Source: JBCBTD01 sp039818825 (GTDB taxonomy: Bacteria > Pseudomonadota > Alphaproteobacteria > Geminicoccales > Geminicoccaceae). From it: DNA of 64,000 nt. The DNA is taken from assembly GCA_039818825.1 (NCBI GenBank), contig JBCBTD010000002.1:62001-126000 (forward strand). The letters are read 5' to 3'. Made by a program: the position numbers and the translations under genes. Under the pieces are notes generated by a model, which did no database searches, was not told where the DNA came from, and worked only from the letters and a program-made list of their open reading frames with translations. Positions 59,120-64,000 of this stretch are shown one piece after another. How positions within the stretch are numbered: position 1 is the stretch's first letter; each line of letters opens with the position of its first letter.

Positions 59120-59596
59120 TCAAAGGCCGGGCCGCGGCTCGCCGGGCGTCGGGTTGCTGAAGCGCCCGATGTTGCCGAGCAGCTGCTCGACGATGCTGAG
59201 TTCGTTGCCGCCGGTCGGGGTCGTCTCGTCGATCGGGTCGATCTCGCTGCCGTGGGCGACGTCGAATCGCTCGATGCTCTCGACCACACCGATGTCGTCG
59301 AACCTGATCCGCAACGAGTCCTGAGCAGCCAGACGGCGATTGAAGATGGTTCGCTCCTCGACCCGGCGTCCCATATAAAGCCAGGTATTGGGATCGAAGG
59401 TCGACCGCGTCGACGGCGTGCCGAGGATCCGCACGACTTCGCCCTGGGTGGTGAGCCCCGGGCGGATGCGATCGACGTCCTCGGCGATCAGCTGATGGCC
59501 GTGAGTGATGACGGTCTGCTCGCAAGCGCCGAGGCCGACGGCAAGCAGCAACACCCACAGAACACGAAGGGAACGAACCAAGGTGTCTCTGTCCAT
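59120..59596 (-). CDS. bamE: Outer membrane protein assembly factor BamE
   Basis: A 158-residue lipoprotein of the BAM complex (SmpA/OmlA family). The lipobox is LGAC with the lipidated C25. The BamE fold follows: VDRIRPGLTTQGEVVRILGTPSTRSTFDPNTWLYMGRR, with the typical turn GTPSTRSTFDP, then IRFDDIGVVESIE. The C-terminal 40 residues are polar and probably disordered. The ATG at 59596 gives a normal signal peptide. It is divergent from the cytochrome bc1 chaperone gene, with 33 bases between, an arrangement common in alphaproteobacteria. Confidence 0.9.
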   Translation of the reverse strand: MDRDTLVRSLRVLWVLLLAVGLGACEQTVITHGHQLIAEDVDRIRPGLTTQGEVVRILGTPSTRSTFDPNTWLYMGRRVEERTIFNRRLAAQDSLRIRFDDIGVVESIERFDVAHGSEIDPIDETTPTGGNELSIVEQLLGNIGRFSNPTPGEPRPGL

Positions 59597-59629
59597 GGGC
59601 AAGTCGGCGGTCGTCCGCCACGAACGATG

Positions 59630-60211
59630 ATGTCTCGGTTAGCACGATGGGTCGATCGACGCAAAAGTCAGCGTGACCAGAGCGCACGCGAACGTGCTGC
59701 GCGGCCAGAAGCGCGACAACACTACGCTCGCGCGGTAGAGCGGGCGCGTATGCCAGTCTTCTACACGGAACTCGGGGTGCCGGACACTCGCGACGGCCGA
59801 CTGGAGATCATCCAACTCCACGTCATCCTGCTGCTGCGGCGCTTGCAGCGCGGCGACGAGGCGGCCAAGGCGGTTGGCCAGGCGCTCTTCGATACGTTTT
59901 TCGAAGACGTCGACGGTTCCCTCCGCGAGGCGGGTGTCGGCGACCTTTCGGTCGGCAAGTGGATCCGCAAGCTCGGCGAACAGTTCTACGCCAGGGCCAC
60001 CGCCGTCGAAGTTGCGCTCGAGATCGGCGATCGCGACGGCCTCGCAGCGACCCTCGAGAGCAACCTCTACGCCGACGGTGCAGCCGATGGCCTGGTTGCC
60101 GAGCTCGTCGACTACTTGTTCGCCACCGACGCGGCGATGGGCTGCGCTGGGCCAACAGCGGACGACCGCCACGCCGCCTTGCAGTTTCCGCCGCTGGAGC
60201 GTATTCGATGA
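59630..60211 (+). CDS. Ubiquinol-cytochrome c chaperone family protein
   Basis: A 193-residue homologue of mitochondrial Cbp3, which assists biogenesis of the cytochrome bc1 complex. The family core is VFYTELGVPDTRDGRLEIIQLHVILLLRRLQR and QALFDTFFEDVDGSLREAGVGDLSVGKWIRKLGEQFYAR, with GRLxxI and DxSVGKxI typical. It precedes yceD on the same strand by 39 bases, and the Cbp3-yceD-rpmF-plsX order is usual in alphaproteobacteria. ATG 59630 gives the shortest form containing the basic N-terminus. Confidence 0.88.
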   Translation: MSRLARWVDRRKSQRDQSARERAARPEARQHYARAVERARMPVFYTELGVPDTRDGRLEIIQLHVILLLRRLQRGDEAAKAVGQALFDTFFEDVDGSLREAGVGDLSVGKWIRKLGEQFYARATAVEVALEIGDRDGLAATLESNLYADGAADGLVAELVDYLFATDAAMGCAGPTADDRHAALQFPPLERIR

Positions 60212-60250
60212 GGCCGATCTGGTGATCGCCACCCTACTCTCAGGTTCACG

Positions 60251-60769
60251 ATGACTGTGGAGCATCCGTTCTCCCGGCGGGTTCCGCTGTGCAGCGGGCC
60301 GGCTTCCTCGTCGCCCTTCGACGCCGAAGCCACGGCCGCAGAGCGGGCTGGGCTTGCCCGGCAGTGGGAGATACTCGGTTGCGACGAGCTGGTCGTCGCC
60401 GGCGAGATCGTGACGGAGGACGAGGCGTTCCGCTGTCGTGGGGTCGTCCGGGGCCGGGTGACGCAGGCTTGCGTTGTCACCTTCGAGCCAGTCACCGCCG
60501 TCGTCGAGGCGAGTTTCGAGCGACTATTGGTCGTCGGTGGCACGCCCACCACCGAATGCGACGTCGAGATCGATCCGGACGCCGAGGACATCGACCACCT
60601 GGACGGGCCGGTGGTCGACATCGGCGAGATCGCAGCGGAGGAGCTGGCACTCGGTTTGGACCCCTATCCGCGTGCCCCGGATGCCGACGGTGCGCTCGCG
60701 GCCACCGCCGGGGACGCCGATGTAACGACGCCGTTTGCCGCGCTTGCGCGCCGTCGCGCTGACGCTTAA
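60251..60769 (+). CDS. yceD: YceD/DUF177 family protein
   Basis: A 172-residue protein of the family linked to 23S rRNA accumulation and normally encoded just before rpmF. The conserved centre reads RCRGVVRGRVTQACVVTFEPVTAVVEASFERLLV, and the acidic loop DAEDIDHLDGPVVDIGEIAAEELALGLDPYPRAP is a DUF177 hallmark. The rpmF gene follows after 29 bases. The mode of action is not known in detail. Confidence 0.9.
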   Translation: MTVEHPFSRRVPLCSGPASSSPFDAEATAAERAGLARQWEILGCDELVVAGEIVTEDEAFRCRGVVRGRVTQACVVTFEPVTAVVEASFERLLVVGGTPTTECDVEIDPDAEDIDHLDGPVVDIGEIAAEELALGLDPYPRAPDADGALAATAGDADVTTPFAALARRRADA

Positions 60770-60798
60770 CAACCCGATATCACCAAGGAACTACGACC

Positions 60799-61005
60799 AT
60801 GGCTGTCCCTCGCAAGAAGACCACGCGGTCAAAACGTGACATGCGCCGTTCACATTTGGCCCTCGTGGCCGCGACGGCGGTCGAATGCTCGAATTGCGGT
60901 GAGCTGAAGCGACCGCATCACGTGTGCAGCGCTTGCGGTCATTATGACGGCCGCGAGGTGATTGCGGCGAAGCCGGACACCGACAACGACGCCGACGCGG
61001 CCTGA
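60799..61005 (+). CDS. rpmF: 50S ribosomal protein L32
   Basis: A 68-residue ribosomal protein. The N-terminus MAVPRKKTTRSKRDMRRSH is canonical. Four cysteines (C30, C33, C43, C46) form a zinc ribbon, so this is the zinc-binding (C+) paralogue type. AAGGA lies before the ATG. It is followed by plsX with only four bases between, matching the widespread rpmF-plsX-fabH arrangement that ties fatty acid and ribosome synthesis. Confidence 0.96.
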   Translation: MAVPRKKTTRSKRDMRRSHLALVAATAVECSNCGELKRPHHVCSACGHYDGREVIAAKPDTDNDADAA

Positions 61006-61009
61006 CTCC

Positions 61010-62050
61010 ATGATGTCGGGCGCAATCACCCTCGCGCTCGACGCCATGGGCGGCGACGCCGCTCCCGACGCCGTCATCGCCGGAGCTGCGGCCGCCTTGG
61101 AGCGCAACGACGGTCTGCGCTACGTGGTCTACGGTGACGAGGCACGGGTCGAGCCGGCGCTCCGGCATCACCCTGCCTTGCGCGCCAGCGCCAAGGTGCA
61201 CCACACCAGCGAAATCGTCGCCGACGACGCCAAGCCGACCACCGCGCTGCGCCACGCCCGCGGTTCGTCGATGCGTTTGGCCATCGATGCCGTCCGTCGC
61301 GGCGAGGCGTCGGCGGCGGTCTCGGCCGGCAACACCGGTGCGTTGATGGCCATGGCGAAGGTGCTGCTCCGCACGTTGCCCGGGATCGACCGGCCGGCGA
61401 TCGCGTCGGTGATGCCGGCATCGAAGCGGCGGGTGGTGATCCTCGATCTCGGCGCCAACGCCGAGTGCGACGCGACCAACCTCGTGCAGTTCGCACTGAT
61501 GGGATCGGTGTTCGCGCGGGCGGTGCTCGGGGTCGACGACCCTTCGGTCGCGCTGCTCAACATCGGCACGGAAGCACTCAAGGGCGACGAGGTCGTCCAA
61601 GAAGCGGCGAGGCGCCTGCGGGCTGGCGAGTTGCCGATTCGCTTCGAAGGGTTCGTCGAGGGGACAGGGCTGATGGCGGGGACGGTCGACGTCGTCGTCA
61701 CCGACGGCTTCACCGGCAACGTCGCGCTGAAGGTCGCCGAGGGCACCGCGCGGCTGATCGTCGAACGAGTTCGCGCGACCCTGAGCGACAGCTTGGTCGC
61801 GCGGCTCGGCTACCTCCTTGCCTACCGCCGCTTCGGTCGCCTCAAGGCGCAACTCGACCCGCAGCGCTACAACGGCGCCATGTTCCTGGGGCTCGGGGGC
61901 ATCGTCGTGAAGAGCCACGGTTCGGCCAATGCCGTCGGCTTCGCCAACGCCATCGGGGTGGCCGTCGATCTGGTGCGGGGTGCCACCAACGAGCGCATCG
62001 GCGCCGAGCTCAACCTGCTGCGGCCGCCTTTGCCCAAGGTCGCCTCATGA
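61010..62050 (+). CDS. plsX: Phosphate acyltransferase PlsX
   Basis: Makes acyl-phosphate from acyl-ACP, the first step of phospholipid synthesis with PlsY. The 346-residue product begins with ALDAMGGDAAPDAVI and has SAGNTGALMAMAK, LDLGANAECDATNLVQFALMG and TDGFTGNVALKVAEG, all diagnostic. Two adjacent ATGs (61010, 61013) could start it. Its TGA overlaps the ATG of fabH (ATGA), so the two are translationally coupled. Confidence 0.95.
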   Translation: MMSGAITLALDAMGGDAAPDAVIAGAAAALERNDGLRYVVYGDEARVEPALRHHPALRASAKVHHTSEIVADDAKPTTALRHARGSSMRLAIDAVRRGEASAAVSAGNTGALMAMAKVLLRTLPGIDRPAIASVMPASKRRVVILDLGANAECDATNLVQFALMGSVFARAVLGVDDPSVALLNIGTEALKGDEVVQEAARRLRAGELPIRFEGFVEGTGLMAGTVDVVVTDGFTGNVALKVAEGTARLIVERVRATLSDSLVARLGYLLAYRRFGRLKAQLDPQRYNGAMFLGLGGIVVKSHGSANAVGFANAIGVAVDLVRGATNERIGAELNLLRPPLPKVAS

Positions 62051-63021
62051 CGTTTCGCTCGGTCGTGCGCAGCTGCGGCGCCTGTGTGCCCGAACAGGTC
62101 GTGAGCAACGACGCGTTGGCGGCGCGTCTGGACACGTCGGACGAGTGGATCCGCTCGCGGACCGGCATCCGCCAACGCCACGTTGCCGCCGAGGGAGAGC
62201 TGACGTCGGATCTCGCGACGCGCGCCGCCGGCGTCGCGCTCGCCAAGGCGGGGCTCGAGCCGGGCGACCTCGACCTCATCGTCGTCGCCACCTCCACGCC
62301 CGACCACACGTTCCCGGCCACCGCGACCGCCGTCCAGCGCAAGCTCGGCGCCGGCCGCGGTATGGCCTTCGACGTGCAGGCGGTCTGCGCCGGCTTTCCA
62401 CATGCGGTCACCATCGCCGACAATTTCATCCGCCTCGGGCAGGCACGGACGGCGCTGGTCATCGGCGCCGAGACCTTCACCCGCATCCTCGACTGGACCG
62501 ACCGCGGCACGGCGGTGTTGTTCGGCGATGGTGCCGGGGCCCTGGTCCTTCAAGGCGAGCCTGGAGCACCGACGGCCGACGAGCGAGGCATCGTCGCCAC
62601 CAGCCTCAACGCCGACGGTCAGCACTACTTCGAACTGTTCGTCGACGGTGGACCTTCGTCGACCGGTACCAGCGGCCATCTGCGGATGAACGGGCAGGAG
62701 GTGTTCCGGCACGCCGTCGCCAACCTCGCGAGTTCGGTCCACACGGTGCTTGCCCAGGCCGGCGTTGCCCTGGAGCAGGTGGACTGGCTCGTGCCTCACC
62801 AGGCCAATCGGCGGATCATCGATTCCGTAGGCAAACGCTTGGGCATAGCGCCTGACCGCGTCGTCGTGGCGGTCGATCGCCACGCCAACACCTCCGCAGC
62901 ATCGATTCCCCTGGCGTTGGCCCTCGCTGCCGAGGACGGCCGCCTGCAGCCAGGCAACCTCGTGGCGCTCACGGCCATCGGCGGTGGCTTCGCCTGGGGT
63001 GCCGTGCTCCTGCGCTGGTAG
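62047..63021 (+). CDS. fabH: Beta-ketoacyl-ACP synthase III
   Basis: Starts fatty acid synthesis by condensing acetyl-CoA with malonyl-ACP. The 324-residue product has the catalytic triad C114 (FDVQAVCAGF), H251 (VPHQANRRI) and N281 (RHANTSAAS), plus the early SDEWIRSRTGIRQRH. Start ATG 62047 overlaps the plsX stop. It lies in the rpmF-plsX-fabH-ihfA cluster. Confidence 0.96.
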   Translation: MTFRSVVRSCGACVPEQVVSNDALAARLDTSDEWIRSRTGIRQRHVAAEGELTSDLATRAAGVALAKAGLEPGDLDLIVVATSTPDHTFPATATAVQRKLGAGRGMAFDVQAVCAGFPHAVTIADNFIRLGQARTALVIGAETFTRILDWTDRGTAVLFGDGAGALVLQGEPGAPTADERGIVATSLNADGQHYFELFVDGGPSSTGTSGHLRMNGQEVFRHAVANLASSVHTVLAQAGVALEQVDWLVPHQANRRIIDSVGKRLGIAPDRVVVAVDRHANTSAASIPLALALAAEDGRLQPGNLVALTAIGGGFAWGAVLLRW

Positions 63022-63123
63022 CTTCGGCTCCGTCGACCAGCTTCGCGGGCAATCTTCTCCAGTTGACCGAACCGCTTGTGAACGTTACGTTTTTCGTGTT
63101 CGTCCACGACGTGAGCGGAAGGC

Positions 63124-63435
63124 ATGTCGGCCCATACGGTCACCCGCGCCGATCTGGCCGAGGCGGTCTACCAGGAGGTTGGCCTCTCGCGCAGTGAATC
63201 GGCAGATCTCGTCGACGACATTCTGGAGGAAGTCGCGCAGTCGTTGTTGCTCGACGGTGCGGTCAAGATTTCTGCCTTCGGCACCTTTGCCGTCCGCGAC
63301 AAGGGCGAACGCACCGGCCGCAACCCCAAGACCGGCGAAGAAGTTCCGATTGCGCCGCGTCGCGTGCTCGTCTTTCGCGCCTCGCAGGTCCTCAAGGATC
63401 GATTGAACACCGCCAACGGGGGAACCACGGGATGA
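63124..63435 (+). CDS. ihfA: Integration host factor subunit alpha
   Basis: A 103-residue DNA-bending protein of the HU/IHF family. The beta-arm GRNPKTGEEVPIAPRRV carries the intercalating proline, and KISAFGTFAVRDKGERTGRNP is the family signature. Identification as the alpha subunit rests on its place between fabH and a MerR gene, the usual site of ihfA in alphaproteobacteria, and on the length. GGAAGG lies before the ATG. The stop overlaps the following ATG (ATGA). Confidence 0.92.
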   Translation: MSAHTVTRADLAEAVYQEVGLSRSESADLVDDILEEVAQSLLLDGAVKISAFGTFAVRDKGERTGRNPKTGEEVPIAPRRVLVFRASQVLKDRLNTANGGTTG

Positions 63436-63860
63436 GCACCGGTCTGAACCCCGGCGACGACGGCAACGCCCGCGATCCGGCACCGCGTGGCCTCAAGTCG
63501 GCGTCGGCCTTCCGCACGATCAGCGAGGTAGCGGCCGAACTGGAAGTGGCGCAGCACGTGCTCCGCTTCTGGGAGAGCAAGTTCCCTCAGGTTCGGCCGT
63601 TGAAGCGCGGCGGCGGGCGCCGTTACTACCGCCCGGCCGACGTCGACTTGCTGCGACAGATCCGCAAGCTGCTCTACGACGAGGGCTACACCATCAAAGG
63701 TGTGCAGAAGCTCTTGAAGACGCGGCGCAGCCGCGACGACGAAGAGGTCGAGGCCGAAGCGCCGAGCACCAACACGAACGGTGTCCATGACGCCCAACTC
63801 CGCGACCTGAGGAGCGAATTGGCGGCGCTCCGCGACCGGCTGCGCGCCCTCCGCGATTGA
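63432..63860 (+). CDS. MerR-family transcriptional regulator
   Basis: A 142-residue regulator with an N-terminal MerR helix-turn-helix at about residues 27-95: AFRTISEVAAELEVAQHVLRFWESKFPQVRPLKRGGGRRYYRPADVDLL, then a second region ending KGVQKLLKTRR and a C-terminal coiled coil (AQLRDLRSELAALRDRLRAL). No metal-binding cysteines are present, so it is not a heavy-metal sensor. The W/F pattern (RFWESKF) matches the YcgE/soluble regulator group that always follows ihfA in alphaproteobacteria. The effector is unknown. Confidence 0.9.
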   Translation: MSTGLNPGDDGNARDPAPRGLKSASAFRTISEVAAELEVAQHVLRFWESKFPQVRPLKRGGGRRYYRPADVDLLRQIRKLLYDEGYTIKGVQKLLKTRRSRDDEEVEAEAPSTNTNGVHDAQLRDLRSELAALRDRLRALRD

Positions 63861-63905
63861 CCGCCGCGTTGCACGCCCGTCTGGGCGGGGCTATACCGCT
63901 GCCGT

Positions 63906-63982
63906 CGGAGCGTAGCGCAGCCTGGTAGCGCATCAGTCTGGGGGACTGGGGGTCGTGGGTTCGAATCCCGCCGCTCCGACCA
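63906..63982 (+). tRNA. tRNA-Pro (anticodon GGG)
   Basis: A complete cloverleaf with encoded CCA. The acceptor stem is CGGAGCG paired with CGCTCCG, the discriminator is A, the D-arm is AGCGCAGCCTGGTAGCGC, the anticodon stem TCAGT pairs with ACTGG around loop CTGGGGG, which places GGG at positions 34-36, and the T-loop is GTTCGAATC. A run of six T follows immediately (63983-63988) and may act as terminator. It lies downstream of merR. Confidence 0.95.
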
Positions 63983-64000
63983 TTTTTTCAGTGGGTTAGG

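Overview
This window is high-GC bacterial chromosome of an alphaproteobacterium, most likely a Rhodospirillales/Geminicoccales-type lineage. I place it by gene order and family content: yceD-rpmF-plsX-fabH-ihfA-merR followed by a proline tRNA, fliX divergent from flgI, an alphaproteobacterial FlgN-like protein, a ubiquinol-cytochrome c chaperone beside bamE, a malyl-CoA lyase of the Rhodobacter type, and hrcA-grpE. I cannot name a genus. I see no insertion sequence, prophage, CRISPR array, rRNA or integration scar; coding density is high and base composition is even, apart from short AT-richer intergenic islands near 258-400, 22500-22740 and 23700-23810.

Layout. 1-5.7 kb: a truncated Tat-exported DUF882 protein, fabI, msrA, a Crp-like regulator, a GST-amidase pair and a rhomboid protease. 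5.7-7.0 kb: a GNAT acetyltransferase divergent from an hsp20 gene that has a sigma-32 promoter and a ROSE-like RNA thermometer. 7.1-10.7 kb: a gamma-glutamyl polyamine module (PuuD-like hydrolase, PuuA-like ligase) followed by an MFS transporter. 10.8-13.9 kb: an RRM protein and the hrcA-grpE operon, whose last gene encodes an outer-membrane barrel. 14-23.7 kb: argG, a phosphotransferase, a secreted protein, an SDR, a two-component pair, a LysR/tautomerase divergent pair, an orphan OmpR-type regulator, an intergenic region with a candidate small transcript, and a periplasmic histidine phosphatase.

24.3-29.5 kb: the glycine cleavage operon gcvT-gcvH-gcvP behind a tandem glycine riboswitch, next to a prolyl-tRNA deacylase. 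29.6-37.9 kb: a flavoprotein disulfide reductase homologue, a TVP38-type membrane protein, a membrane class III cyclase, accA (apparently with a CUG start), malyl-CoA lyase, xerD with a 45-aa membrane protein, then aroK-aroB. 38-43 kb: a CorC-type CBS protein, a Fe3+-type ABC transporter (binding protein plus fused permease, no ATPase seen) and an exported metallo-hydrolase. 43-47.4 kb: a GGDEF-EAL protein, a TauE/SafE permease, an acyl-CoA synthetase and a 33-codon ORF.

47.4-53.2 kb: flagellar block with fliX divergent from flgI-flgJ(rod-binding)-flgN-flgK-flgL-fliW, with a sigma-54 type promoter and FlbD-like palindromes between fliX and flgI. 53.2-58.0 kb: an SbcCD/YhaON-like nuclease-ATPase pair. 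58.1-59.1 kb: a strong-RBS 61-aa ORF translationally coupled to an SDR gene broken by one amber codon. 59.1-64 kb: bamE, the cytochrome bc1 chaperone and the fatty-acid/ribosomal cluster ending in tRNA-Pro(GGG).

Most genes are housekeeping. The points most worth checking are the hsp20 thermometer, the CUG-initiated accA, the small terminated transcript near 22.7 kb, the palindrome-rich LysR/tautomerase promoter region, FliW in an alphaproteobacterial flagellar operon, the barrel protein coupled to grpE, the cyclase lacking its purine-selecting lysine, and the amber-interrupted SDR.
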